Positions 36,084-50,600 of a stretch of 64,000 nt of DNA are shown here, in pieces. Source of the stretch: Leuctra nigra (lineage: Eukaryota; Arthropoda; Insecta; Plecoptera; Leuctridae); the NCBI GenBank assembly GCA_934045905.1, contig OW203762.1:9949647-10013646 (forward strand), given 5' to 3'. Position 1 is the stretch's first letter. Each line of letters starts with the position of its first letter. The notes beneath the pieces are model-generated. The model had not been told where the DNA came from. It was given only the letters and a program-made list of their open reading frames with translations, and made no database searches. The position numbers and the translations under genes were made by a program.

Positions 36084-39000
36084 ACCCCAGCACAAATTCT
36101 GGGACCATGCGCAAAAATGTGTGCCCAATTTGTGCTACAGCCCTGTAAATTTTTAGAATTTGTGCTCTGCTAGTTTCCGAGATATCAACCCTTGAAAGTG
36201 GGGGGGGGGGTCAACTTCACGCTCCCCCCCCCCCCCACCCCAGCACAAATTCTGGGACCCGGCGCAAATATTTGTGCTCAATTTGTGCTACAACCCTGCA
36301 AATTTTTAGAATTTGTGCTCTGCTAGTTGTCGAGATATCAACCCCTAAAGGGGGTGTGGCTCCCCCCCCCCAAATGTCTTCAAAAATTCTGGGACCCGGC
36401 GCAAAAATTTGTGCCTAATTTTTGCTGCAACCTTGCCAAATTTTAAAATTTGTGCTCTGCTAGTTTCCGAGATTTCAACCCCTAAAGATGGGGGTGGGGG
36501 GTCAACACGCTCCCCCACCCCCCCATGTCAGCACAAATACTGGGACCCGGCGCAAAAATTGGGTAACAGTACCCAGCTGTCTCTAACTGTCTCCAACTGT
36601 CCGCAACAATATCCAACTGTCTCCAACTGTCCGCAACTGTCATCAACTGTCCCCATCTGTGTCCAACTGTCCCCAACTGTTTTTAACTGTCCCCAACTGT
36701 CAACAACTGTCAGCAACTGTCTCCAACTGTCTCCGCTACTATCTTGAACTGTCTCCAACTGTACCCAACTGTACTCAATTGTCTCTAGATGTCTCCAACT
36801 TTCCCCTACTGTCCCCAACTGAACCCAACTGTCTCCAACTGTCCGCAACTGTCCTCAACTGTACCCAATTGTATCCAACTGTCTCAAATGTCGCCCCAAC
36901 TGTCTCCAACTGTCTCCAACTGTCTGCAACTGTATCCAACTGTCTCTAATGTCTTCCCAACTGTCCCCCAACTGCCTACAACTGTCTAAACCTGTCTCCA
37001 ACTGTCCTNNNNNNNNNNNNNNNNNNNNNNNNNNNNNNNNNNNNNNNNNNNNNNNNNNNNNNNNNNNNNNNNNNNNNNNNNNNNNNNNNNNNNNNNNNNN
37101 NNNNNNNNNNNNNNNNNNNNNNNNNNNNNNNNNNNNNNNNNNNNNNNNNNNNNNNNNNNNNNNNNNNNNNNNNNNNNNNNNNNNNNNNNNNNNNNNNNNN
37201 NNNNNNNNATCATATAAAAGAGGATGTAAAGTGGTACTTAGATCTTCACGTAGATCAAGAAGTTGGATGCCAACATGGTCTAGCATGCGACGTGTTCTAT
37301 GAATCGCATCACGAAGGATAGCTCCACTAGCTCGTTTCAAAATCCTATTAGTTACGTAGTTAACTGTGTGGTGTTTTAAACGGACGAAGTTTGGAATAAT
37401 ATCTTGATCACGACAGCGACACAAGAACACCAAATCACACAGTAACTTACTTTTTCTGCACATGAGTTTCTCTAAAATCTTCGTAGCTTGAAATATTTCC
37501 TCCCCATAAAGGTTTATGATATTAATTTGTAAATTTTCACGGGTGTAATACATTATTAATAAGTTTCTTAGGCTTTATACCGTGTAAATCACTTTTATTC
37601 CTCTCCCAACAGTTTCGACCACATAACAGCGATCATTTTCAAGGGACTACAAATTCATAGAAATAATTTGACAGCTAATAGAAAAATTGAACAAAGTCAT
37701 AGCATACTTGAAACAGAAAAAGTCAAAATCAGAGTCTACAAATGATAATACACTATGCAAAATAACAATTGTCATCAATAACTTAGCATGAACAAAATCA
37801 ATATTTTCAAGTATCAAGTATCACTAGACGATCTGCTAGCGGAAGCGTATCAACGTCACGTGCTTGGCTTCGTGTCACTCTTCGATTGACTTGTGTATCA
37901 GATGAACCTCTATTGTCCTCTTGAGTCTGCACTTGGAGGAGAACTAGACGATCTGATAAGGGTAGTGTATCAAGGTCACGTGCTTGGCTTCGTGTTACTC
38001 GACGATTGTCTTCGTTATCAGAAGACAAACCATTGACATTTAAGTCAAGTCCTAGTCTTCGATTGCCTCGCTGATTGTCTGTGTTTACAGCCGCATCACC
38101 ACTGCACAAGTTTTCATCCACCCGATCAAGGCCGCTAGATTTTGATTGAACTGAGATGATCGAATTTGATAAAGCAGGTAACCACGTTATTGGCAATCTT
38201 TTAGCGTCATCTCTTTTGTTTAGGTTGTCAGGTCTTTTAACTATTTCGATCGCTTCTCTATAAATACGCGGATAGAAATTCATTTCACAAGCTAGAGTTT
38301 TCGCTTCATCGAAATTAATCAAGTGTTGAGAACCTCGGACATGTTGTGCCAGAGCAGATTTCGGATCATCTTGAAAAACTGCCCTCTTATGTTCTTCTAC
38401 TCTGTTTGATATGCGTCTATTAGTCTGACCCACATATACTCGATCACAAGAGCCACATGGGATTTCATAAACGCCTTGCGATTCTAAGGGAATATGATCT
38501 TTCACACCTCTCAATAACGAACTTATCTTGTTGTCAGAGTGGAACGTCGTAGCAATGCCTTGCTTTCTCAGGATTCTAGCTATTTTATCAGAAGTTCCTT
38601 GAACATAAGGTAAGTATGCAGTTGGAAGTTTCTCCTTCTCGGAATCTTCTTTGGGTTCATGTTTGAACGCCTGATTGATAATATAATCAGAGTAACCGTT
38701 GGACCTCAGAGTACTCCTCAGAAACTTCATTTCTTCATGTAAATGATTCTCATCAGCTAATCTTTTAGATCGAGTGGAAAGGGAAAGAGCCACAGACTTC
38801 AATTGCGCAGGATGGTGGTGTGATTTAGCATTTAAATACCTGTGTGTATTAGTGGGCTTGCGATAGACTGTATGACCAAAAGAGTTATCATCATTCCGAA
38901 TTATGAGAAGATCCAAAAACGGAAGTTGTTTGTTCTCCTCAATCTCCATAGTGAAACGAATCTTCTCGTGTTGATTATTGAGATGATCAAGGAATGTTGA

Positions 39001-42000
39001 AAGAGCCTCACGTCCATGTGTCCAAATGACTAAGACATCATCAATATACCTTAACCATAGATCAGGTTTCATATGAGAGGATGCAATGGCCTTCAGCTCG
39101 AAATCCTCCATAAACAGATTGGCAACAACTGGGGATAAAGAGGACCCCATGGGTGCTCCCTCAATTTGTTTATAACGTTGTCCGTCAAACATGAAAAATG
39201 TATTAGATAGACAGTGTGAAGCTAAATCTAAAATGTGTTTTGGAGGATTATGATTTATCTTGATGATGTCGAGTGTTTCCTGGATAGGAACTTTAGTGTA
39301 AAGTGAGACAACATCGAAGCTCACTAGAATACTTTCAGGTGGAAATACATGACTCTTCAAAATATCAACTAAATGATCAGCGTTCTGGACATAAGACGCA
39401 GCTGAAGTTGCATACGGCTGTAACTGTTTACCCAAGAACCGAGCAAGAGGTTGAAGAGGAGAATCTCTAGAACTCACGATCGGTCTTAAAGGTGCTCCAA
39501 ACTTATGTATTTTGGGGAGGCCAAAAAATTTCGGAAATCTCGAAGACTTCTCTCTCGGAATAAGCGAGACCTTTATGTCTTCTTCAATAGGTGATGCTAT
39601 AATTTTGGCTTTAGTCGTTTTCTCCAGGTATGTAATCGGATCAGTCAAGTATGGTATGTAGGCCGGATCTTGTAGCAGAATGTTTACCTTGTTATTGTAT
39701 TCTGCTGTATTCATTATTACCGTAGCATTCCCCTTGTCGGCATGAAGAACAACAATGTCTTTGTTATCTCGTAACGACTTGAGAGCTTGATTTTCTTCAT
39801 AAGTAATATTTCTCTTGGGTAATCTCGCTTTCTGAAGGATTTGACAAGCCTCAATACGAATATTCTCTGCAGTCTCTTCTGGTAGACGATGAATAGCAGC
39901 TTCTACCGAACTTATGATGGACTCAACAGGCAAACGATTCGGTACAACAGCAAAATTCAAACCTCTTGATAATACATTCATAGCAGCATCGGATAAAGGA
40001 ATATCGGAAAGATTGTGTACAATCGTAACTGATTGAGATGTCTGCGCACTATGGACGATGGCTGGTCTCTGTCTGGCAACAAGCCGTTCAAACTTACGTA
40101 TATGTCGCTCGGTATTAATCATGGAGTTGCACTCAGCTCTTTGGAAAGAACTTCTATCGATAGTATCATATAAAAGAGGATGTAAAGTGGTACTTAGATC
40201 TTCACGTAGATCAAGAAGTTGGATGCCAACATGGTCTAGCATGCGACGTGTTCTATGAATCGCATCACGAAGGATAGCTCCACTAGCTCGTTTCAAAATC
40301 CTATTAGTTACGTAGTTAACTGTGTGGTGTTTTAAACGGACGAAGTTTGGAATAATATCTTGATCACGACAGCGACACAAGAACACCAAATCACACAGTA
40401 ACTTACTTTTTCTGCACATGAGTTTCTCTAAAATCTTCGTAGCTTGAAATATTTCCTCCCCATAAAGGTTTATGATATTAATTTGTAAATTTTCACGGGT
40501 GTAATACATTATTAATAAGTTTCTTAGGCTTTATACCGTGTAAATCACTTTTATTCCTCTCCCAACAGTTTCGACCACATAACAGCGATCATTTTCAAGG
40601 GACTACAAATTCATAGAAATAATTTGACAGCTAATAGAAAAATTGAACAAAGTCATAGCATACTTGAAACAGAAAAAGTCAAAATCAGAGTCTACAAATG
40701 ATAATACACTATGCAAAATAACAATTGTCATCAATAACTTAGCATGAACAAAATCAATATTTTCAAGTATCAAGTATCACTAGACGATCTGCTAGCGGAA
40801 GCGTATCAACGTCACGTGCTTGGCTTCGTGTCACTCTTCGATTGACTTGTGTATCAGATGAACCTCTATTGTCCTCTTGAGTCTGCACTTGGAGGAGAAC
40901 TAGACGATCTGATAAGGGTAGTGTATCAAGGTCACGTGCTTGGCTTCGTGTTACTCGACGATTGTCTTCGTTATCAGAAGACAAACCATTGACATTTAAG
41001 TCAAGTCCTAGTCTTCGATTGCCTCGCTGATTGTCTGTGTTTACAGCCGCATCACCACTGCACAAGTTTTCATCCAACCGATCAAGGCCGCTAGATTTTG
41101 ATTGAACTGAGATGATCGAATTTGATAAAGCAGGTAACCACGTTATTGGCAATCTTTTAGCGTTTAATCTTCGTTTGTCTTCTGATAACGAAGACAATCG
41201 TCGAGTAACACGAAGCCAAGCACGTGACCTTGATACACTACCCTTATCAGATCGTCTAGTTCTCCTCCAAGTGCAGACTCAAGAGGACAATAGAGGTTCA
41301 TCTGATACACAAGTCAATCGAAGAGTGACACGAAGCCAAGCACGTGACGTTGATACGCTTCCGCTAGCAGATCGTCTAGTGATACTTGATACTTGAAAAT
41401 ATTGATTTTGTTCATGCTAAGTTATTGATGACAATTGTTATTTTGCATAGTGTATTATCATTTGTAGACTCTGATTTTGACTTTTTCTGTTTCAAGTATG
41501 CTATGACTTTGTTCAATTTTTCTATTAGCTGTCAAATTATTTCTATGAATTTGTAGTCCCTTGAAAATGATCGCTGTTATGTGGTCGAAACTGTTGGGAG
41601 AGGAATAAAAGTGATTTACACGGTATAAAGCCTAAGAAACTTATTAATAATGTATTACACCCGTGAAAATTTACAAATTAATATCATAAACCTTTATGGG
41701 GAGGAAATATTTCAAGCTACGAAGATTTTAGAGAAACTCATGTGCAGAAAAAGTAAGTTACTGTGTGATTTGGTGTTCTTGTGTCGCTGTCGTGATCAAG
41801 ATATTATTCCAAACTTCGTCCGTTTAAAACACCACACAGTTAACTACGTAACTAATAGGATTTTGAAACGAGCTAGTGGAGCTATCCTTCGTGATGCGAT
41901 TCATAGAACACGTCGCATGCTAGACCATGTTGGCATCCAACTTCTTGATCTACGTGAAGATCTAAGTACCACTTTACATCCTCTTTTATATGATACTATC

Positions 42001-45000
42001 GATAGAAGTTCTTTCCAAAGAGCTGAGTGCAACTCCATGATTAATACCGAGCGACATATACGTAAGTTTGAACGGCTTGTTGCCAGACAGAGACCAGCCA
42101 TCGTCCATAGTGCGCAGACATCTCAATCAGTTACGATTGTACACAATCTTTCCGATATTCCTTTATCCGATGCTGCTATGAATGTATTATCAAGAGGTTT
42201 GAATTTTGCTGTTGTACCGAATCGTTTGCCTGTTGAGTCCATCATAAGTTCGGTAGAAGCTGCTATTCATCGTCTACCAGAAGAGACTGCAGAGAATATT
42301 CGTATTGAGGCTTGTCAAATCCTTCAGAAAGCGAGATTACCCAAGAGAAATATTACTTATGAAGAAAATCAAGCTCTCAAGTCGTTACGAGATAACAAAG
42401 ACATTGTTGTTCTTCATGCCGACAAGGGGAATGCTACGGTAATAATGAATACAGCAGAATACAATAACAAGGTAAACATTCTGCTACAAGATCCGGCCTA
42501 CATACCATACTTGACTGATCCGATTACATACCTGGAGAAAACGACTAAAGCCAAAATTATAGCATCACCTATTGAAGAAGACATAAAGGTCTCGCTTATT
42601 CCGAGAGAGAAGTCTTCGAGATTTCCGAAATTTTTTGGCCTCCCCAAAATACATAAGTTTGGAGCACCTTTAAGACCGATCGTGAGTTCTAGAGATTCTC
42701 CTCTTCAACCTCTTGCTCGGTTCTTGGGTAAACAGTTACAGCCGTATGCAACTTCAGCTGCGTCTTATGTCCAGAACGCTGATCATTTAGTTGATATTTT
42801 GAAGAGTCATGTATTTCCACCTGAAAGTATTCTAGTGAGCTTCGATGTTGTCTCACTTTACACTAAAGTTCCTATCCAGGAAACACTCGACATCATCAAG
42901 ATAAATCATAATCCTCCAAAACACATTTTAGATTTAGCTTCACACTGTCTATCTAATACATTTTTCATGTTTGACGGACAACGTTATAAACAAATTGAGG
43001 GAGCACCCATGGGGTCCTCTTTATCCCCAGTTGTTGCCAATCTGTTTATGGAGGATTTCGAGCTGAAGGCCATTGCATCCTCTCATATGAAACCTGATCT
43101 ATGGTTAAGGTATATTGATGATGTCTTAGTCATTTGGACACATGGACGTGAGGCTCTTTCAACATTCCTTGATCATCTCAATAATCAACACGAGAAGATT
43201 CGTTTCACTATGGAGATTGAGGAGAACAAACAACTTCCGTTTTTGGATCTTCTCATAATTCGGAATGATGATAACTCTTTTGGTCATACAGTCTATCGCA
43301 AGCCCACTAATACACACAGGTATTTAAATGCTAAATCACACCACCATCCTGCGCAATTGAAGTCTGTGGCTCTTTCCCTTTCCACTCGATCTAAAAGATT
43401 AGCTGATGAGAATCATTTACATGAAGAAATGAAGTTTCTGAGGAGTACTCTGAGGTCCAACGGTTACTCTGATTATATTATCAATCAGGCGTTCAAACAT
43501 GAACCCAAAGAAGATTCCGAGAAGGAGAAACTTCCAACTGCATACTTACCTTATGTTCAAGGAACTTCTGATAAAATAGCTAGAATCCTGAGAAAGCAAG
43601 GCATTGCTACGACGTTCCACTCTGACAACAAGATAAGTTCGTTATTGAGAGGTGTGAAAGATCATATTCCCTTAGAATCGCAAGGCGTTTATGAAATCCC
43701 ATGTGGCTCTTGTGATCGAGTATATGTGGGTCAGACTAATAGACGCATATCAAACAGAGTAGAAGAACATAAGAGGGCAGTTTTTCAAGATGATCCGAAA
43801 TCTGCTCTGGCACAACATGTCCGAGGTTCTCAACACTTGATTAATTTCGATGAAGCGAAAACTCTAGCTTGTGAAATGAATTTCTATCCGCGTATTTATA
43901 GAGAAGCGATCGAAATAGTTAAAAGACCTGACAACCTAAACAAAAGAGATGACGCTAAAAGATTGCCAATAACGTGGTTACCTGCTTTATCAAATTCGAT
44001 CATCTCAGTTCAATCAAAATCTAGCGGCCTTGATCGGGTGGATGAAAACTTGTGCAGTGGTGATGCGGCTGTAAACACAGACAATCAGCGAGGCAATCGA
44101 AGACTAGGACTTGACTTAAATGTCAATGGTTTGTCTTCTGATAACGAAGACAATCGTCGAGTAACACGAAGCCAAGCACGTGACCTTGATACACTACCCT
44201 TATCAGATCGTCTAGTTCTCCTCCAAGTGCAGACTCAAGAGGACAATAGAGGTTCATCTGATACACAAGTCAATCGAAGAGTGACACGAAGCCAAGCACG
44301 TGACGTTGATACGCTTCCGCTAGCAGATCGTCTAGTGATACTTGATACTTGAAAATATTGATTTTGTTCATGCTAAGTTATTGATGACAATTGTTATTTT
44401 GCATAGTGTATTATCATTTGTAGACTCTGATTTTGACTTTTTCTGTTTCAAGTATGCTATGACTTTGTTCAATTTTTCTATTAGCTGTCAAATTATTTCT
44501 ATGAATTTGTAGTCCCTTGAAAATGATCGCTGTTATGTGGTCGAAACTGTTGGGAGAGGAATAAAAGTGATTTACACGGTATAAAGCCTAAGAAACTTAT
44601 TAATAATGTATTACACCCGTGAAAATTTACAAATTAATATCATAAACCTTTATGGGGAGGAAATATTTCAAGCTACGAAGATTTTAGAGAAACTCATGTG
44701 CAGAAAAAGTAAGTTACTGTGTGATTTGGTGTTCTTGTGTCGCTGTCGTGATCAAGATATTATTCCAAACTTCGTCCGTTTAAAACACCACACAGTTAAC
44801 TACGTAACTAATAGGATTTTGAAACGAGCTAGTGGAGCTATCCTTCGTGATGCGATTCATAGAACACGTCGCATGCTAGACCATGTTGGCATCCAACTTC
44901 TTGATCTACGTGAAGATCTAAGTACCACTTTACATCCTCTTTTATATGATACTATCGATAGAAGTTCTTTCCAAAGAGCTGAGTGCAACTCCATGATTAA

Positions 45001-47557
45001 TACCGAGCGACATATACGTAAGTTTGAACGGCTTGTTGCCAGACAGAGACCAGCCATCGTCCATAGTGCGCAGACATCTCAATCAGTTACGATTGTACAC
45101 AATCTTTCCGATATTCCTTTATCCGATGCTGCTATGAATGTATTATCAAGAGGTTTGAATTTTGCTGTTGTACCGAATCGTTTGCCTGTTGAGTCCATCA
45201 TAAGTTCGGTAGAAGCTGCTATTCATCGTCTACCAGAAGAGACTGCAGAGAATATTCGTATTGAGGCTTGTCAAATCCTTCAGAAAGCGAGATTACCCAA
45301 GAGAAATATTACTTATGAAGAAAATCAAGCTCTCAAGTCGTTACGAGATAACAAAGACATTGTTGTTCTTCATGCCGACAAGGGGAATGCTACGGTAATA
45401 ATGAATACAGCAGAATACAATAACAAGGTAAACATTCTGCTACAAGATCCGGCCTACATACCATACTTGACTGATCCGATTACATACCTGGAGAAAACGA
45501 CTAAAGCCAAAATTATAGCATCACCTATTGAAGAAGACATAAAGGTCTCGCTTATTCCGAGAGAGAAGTCTTCGAGATTTCCGAAATTTTTTGGCCTCCC
45601 CAAAATACATAAGTTTGGAGCACCTTTAAGACCGATCGTGAGTTCTAGAGATTCTCCTCTTCAACCTCTTGCTCGGTTCTTGGGTAAACAGTTACAGCCG
45701 TATGCAACTTCAGCTGCGTCTTATGTCCAGAACGCTGATCATTTAGTTGATATTTTGAAGAGTCATGTATTTCCACCTGAAAGTATTCTAGTGAGCTTCG
45801 ATGTTGTCTCACTTTACACTAAAGTTCCTATCCAGGAAACACTCGACATCATCAAGATAAATCATAATCCTCCAAAACACATTTTAGATTTAGCTTCACA
45901 CTGTCTATCTAATACATTTTTCATGTTTGACGGACAACGTTATAAACAAATTGAGGGAGCACCCATGGGGTCCTCTTTATCCCCAGTTGTTGCCAATCTG
46001 TTTATGGAGGATTTCGAGCTGAAGGCCATTGCATCCTCTCATATGAAACCTGATCTATGGTTAAGGTATATTGATGATGTCTTAGTCATTTGGACACATG
46101 GACGTGAGGCTCTTTCAACATTCCTTGATCATCTCAATAATCAACACGAGAAGATTCGTTTCACTATGGAGATTGAGGAGAACAAACAACTTCCGTTTTT
46201 GGATCTTCTCATAATTCGGAATGATGATAACTCTTTTGGTCATACAGTCTATCGCAAGCCCACTAATACACACAGGTATTTAAATGCTAAATCACACCAC
46301 CATCCTGCGCAATTGAAGTCTGTGGCTCTTTCCCTTTCCACTCGATCTAAAAGATTAGCTGATGAGAATCATTTACATGAAGAAATGAAGTTTCTGAGGA
46401 GTACTCTGAGGTCCAACGGTTACTCTGATTATATTATCAATCAGGCGTTCAAACATGAACCCAAAGAAGATTCCGAGAAGGAGAAACTTCCAACTGCATA
46501 CTTACCTTATGTTCAAGGAACTTCTGATAAAATAGCTAGAATCCTGAGAAAGCAAGGCATTGCTACGACGTTCCACTCTGACAACAAGATAAGTTCGTTA
46601 TTGAGAGGTGTGAAAGATCATATTCCCTTAGAATCGCAAGGCGTTTATGAAATCCCATGTGGCTCTTGTGATCGAGTATATGTGGGTCAGACTAATAGAC
46701 GCATATCAAACAGAGTAGAAGAACATAAGAGGGCAGTTTTTCAAGATGATCCGAAATCTGCTCTGGCACAACATGTCCGAGGTTCTCAACACTTGATTAA
46801 TTTCGATGAAGCGAAAACTCTAGCTTGTGAAATGAATTTCTATCCGCGTATTTATAGAGAAGCGATCGAAATAGTTAAAAGACCTGACAACCTAAACAAA
46901 AGAGATGACGCTAAAAGATTGCCAATAACGTGGTTACCTGCTTTATCAAATTCGATCATCTCAGTTCAATCAAAATCTAGCGGCCTTGATCGGGTGGATG
47001 AAAACTTGTGCAGTGGTGATGCGGCTGTAAACACAGACAATCAGCGAAGCAATCGAAGACTAGGACTTGACTTAAATGTCAATGGTTTGTCTTCTGATAA
47101 CGAAGACAATCGTCGAGTAACACGAAGCCAAGCACGTGACCTTGATACACTACCCTTATCAGATCGTCTAGTTCTCCTCCAAGTGCAGACTCAAGAGGAC
47201 AATAGAGGTTCATCTGATACACAAGTCAATCGAAGAGTGACACGAAGCCAAGCACGTGACGTTGATACGCTTCCGCTAGCAGATCGTCTAGTGATACTTG
47301 ATACTTGAAAATATTGATTTTGTTCATGCTAAGTTATTGATGACAATTGTTATTTTGCATAGTGTATTATCATTTGTAGACTCTGATTTTGACTTTTTCT
47401 GTTTCAAGTATGCTATGACTTTGTTCAATTTTTCTATTAGCTGTCAAATTATTTCTATGAATTTGTAGTCCCTTGAAAATGATCGCTGTTATGTGGTCGA
47501 AACTGTTGGGAGAGGAATAAAAGTGATTTACACGGTATAAAGCCTAAGAAACTTATT

Positions 47558-47609
<52 letters not shown>

Positions 47610-50600
47610 TTCATGTAAGTTCTCGTAGCCACTAGGTATTAAAGACATGATACGGTATTATGCTACGTAAATTGTTTATTCAAACCGACGTTTCGATAGG
47701 CGTCCGCCCACCCTTATCAAGGTACAAACCAAAAAATCAAACTAAATTTTTACTAAATTTACTAAATACAAAATACTAAATTTTTTGGTTTGTACCTTGA
47801 TAAGGGTGGGCGGACGCCTATCGAAACGTCGGTTTGAATAAACTATTTACGTAGCATAATACCGTATCATGTCTTTAATATATATATATATGACTAATAT
47901 GGTTTTTTCGGATGACCTCAGATAGGGTGATGATAATTAATACCAACTGCAAATTGAAAATATTTGCCTACTGTGGGATTCGAACCCACGTCCCTCAATT
48001 GCCGGTCCAGTGCTCTAACCACTAAGCTAAGCAGGCTATTCAATTGGAGTACAATACTATATCATATCTTATATTCGTAGAAATTGGCATGGGCTGGTGG
48101 AATTTCGACTACACACCGTTCAGAGATCCAGACGACATAAACACGCTCCACGTGTTCCTGATGCTGCTCTTCGACATCCTCTTCTACTCGATTCTAACTT
48201 GGTACTTAGAAGCAATCTGCCCTGGCAAGTTCGGCATCCCCAAGCCGTTCTACTTTCTCTTGACAGTAAGCCAAAGTTTGCTATCAGAAAGTAACTTGAA
48301 TAGAATAATTTCTATAATGAAAATAGTTATCAAAACTTAGGAAGAAACTCTTTTTATTACGCGTTGGTAAGAGCGATCTGGTATCTGTACCATCCCGAAC
48401 ACGTCGAACTTTTACCCAACCGATCAGAATAGTTCTTGCGCCATTCTGAAGCACGTATCTCAGCAGGATCTGTAAACATCCTACCCATCAAACTAGCGTC
48501 TCATTATCAACACTTCAATAAAATAATCTAGAAATTCGTATCTTTAACTTCGCCCACTCTGTTTCGAGAGAAACGACTGACTCTACCACATCTCCATGAC
48601 CACATCAAGCCCTGTTCCGAAGAGGATATTCGCGTGACTCATGGTGTGCTGGCTTAGCTCAGGATCTGGCAGAAATATTTACATCTATGTGCGCATGTTT
48701 TGGATGGGACAGCAGACGGTAACGAAAAGGCGAGCTGGCTGAGCGCGGCGGCTTCCCAGAGGTCTGAATAAGCGATTCAAGGACCACATGGAGGCCACCC
48801 AAGGACGGAAGGCGCTCCAGCTGAATGGGAGGTTGTCGTGACATGTGGCGACCAATAGTCAAGGATGTGACTGCTAAAATGGGTCAGTGGCATCCCGAGT
48901 CTGGTGTTGTTCAGTGTGGATGGTTTGAAGGGTCTGCCACTCTTTAGGAGGTATAAGAAGTCATGAGTCCCAAGGCACGCTCGACATTGTGGTGAGCCAA
49001 CCACACTATGATTTCCCCGGTGCCGGCTTTCTCGTTTGATGGACAGCGACATACATAAATATGTATGTCCAAGTTGTACGTACAAGTTGACGCAGTACCA
49101 AGACCAGTCGGATTTGCCAAGGTGTTCGATGCAATTCCTCACACCTGTCTCCTGAAGATCTGCTGAAATGCAGCTAAACCGAAGAGTTGTGAGCTGAATC
49201 AGTGATTTCCTCTTCAACAGATCGCAATCAGTGACAGTTCGGTCCTCTGAACCGAACCCAGTCAACATCACCTCGGGTGTGACCTAAGGAACAATGATAT
49301 GACCGATTCTCTTTCTGGGCTTTCAACGACGTGATCAGCAACATATGGACCGCTCATAAGCCATAATAAGATTCAACCTCATTCCAGATGTTGCATGGTT
49401 AATCAATTGATTTAATATGTTTGGAATAGTCCATTTCTGGATTTGTTTTTAATTTTATTTCAATGAAACAAAAATACCTAATGATACATCCAGGAATTTA
49501 CCATTCCAAATCTAAAGAATCCTTGATTACTCGAGTTGCGGCTGAAGTGACGTAAAAATTATTGACTTCTGAGATGTCCATATCTGCTCCTGCCGAGCTA
49601 TTTGGTGAAAATCTGACTATCTACATCACAATCACAGACCCTGAATACAAAGGAACACTGAAAATGTACTGAAATGTACAAATGTATTGAAAATGTACAA
49701 TAAATTATGTATAGTATCGTGTCAATGGTGTGAAGCAAACTCTTTCCACTTTCACCCATACATGGATGAATTTACCAATAAACGATCGCCAATTACATCC
49801 ACCTATTTAATGAACAATCAGAAACTCAGAAAATCTCTGAAAACTGCAAATAGTTAGTAATCCCCTCAACAAAGAAACCTATGCCGGTGGAAGCGCATCA
49901 CTTAAATGACTTCACATGTGCATTTAGCGCAACCTTATTAAGTGTCTAATCCGATACTTAGGGATGCGCATGAAGCAGGTCTCATCGGTGTCTTGAGATG
50001 TCCAGAACAAGGGTACACATAAAAAAACACTCCGTGTAAAAATACCAGCCAAGTCTCTACAACTAAAAAAAATTATGAAATCTAAAAAATTCTGCATTGA
50101 AAAGTAGTGATATCAAAAAATGGTCCAAGTCAAAACTTTATTTGAAAATCAAAAAATACTTGGCGCATCGTGTATACATAGTTTAGAAGTATAGACCAGA
50201 TAGAAAATATACATCAAATATACATAATACATGTAGTATACCTATTATGCCCTAAAAAAACGATGCGCCAAGTATTTTTTGATTTTCAAATAAAGTTTTG
50301 ACTTGGACCATTTTTTGATATCACTACTTTTCAATGCAGAATTTTTTAGATTTCATAATTTTTTTTAGTTGTAGAGACTTGGCTGGTATTTTTACACGGA
50401 GTGTTTTTTATGTGGATATCACTCCTTTTTTTAGTTTATTCTTAGAACTTGTGACGTCAATTGAACAATTACTAAATCCATTAAAAATAGTCGCCATTGA
50501 CAATTTGGTTTACTAATGAAAATCTGCGTATGGTACTATATATTTGCTTTAAATGATCTTTCATGAAGAATAGCAAAGGTTTCATTCCTATCAGTTAACC

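Noticed and set aside
36409..36989. Frames with repeated QLSPTVSNC / QLETVGDSW
   Set aside because: Translations of the 10-bp ccaactgtct minisatellite.
40058..40258. Antisense frame within the Penelope-like ORFs ([12 protein letters not shown]...)
   Set aside because: Shadow of the reverse transcriptase ORF, repeated identically in each copy.
48777..49271. 164-codon minus-strand open frame
   Set aside because: No recognisable domain. The opposite strand shows a decayed LINE-like tail, so the frame is probably fortuitous.
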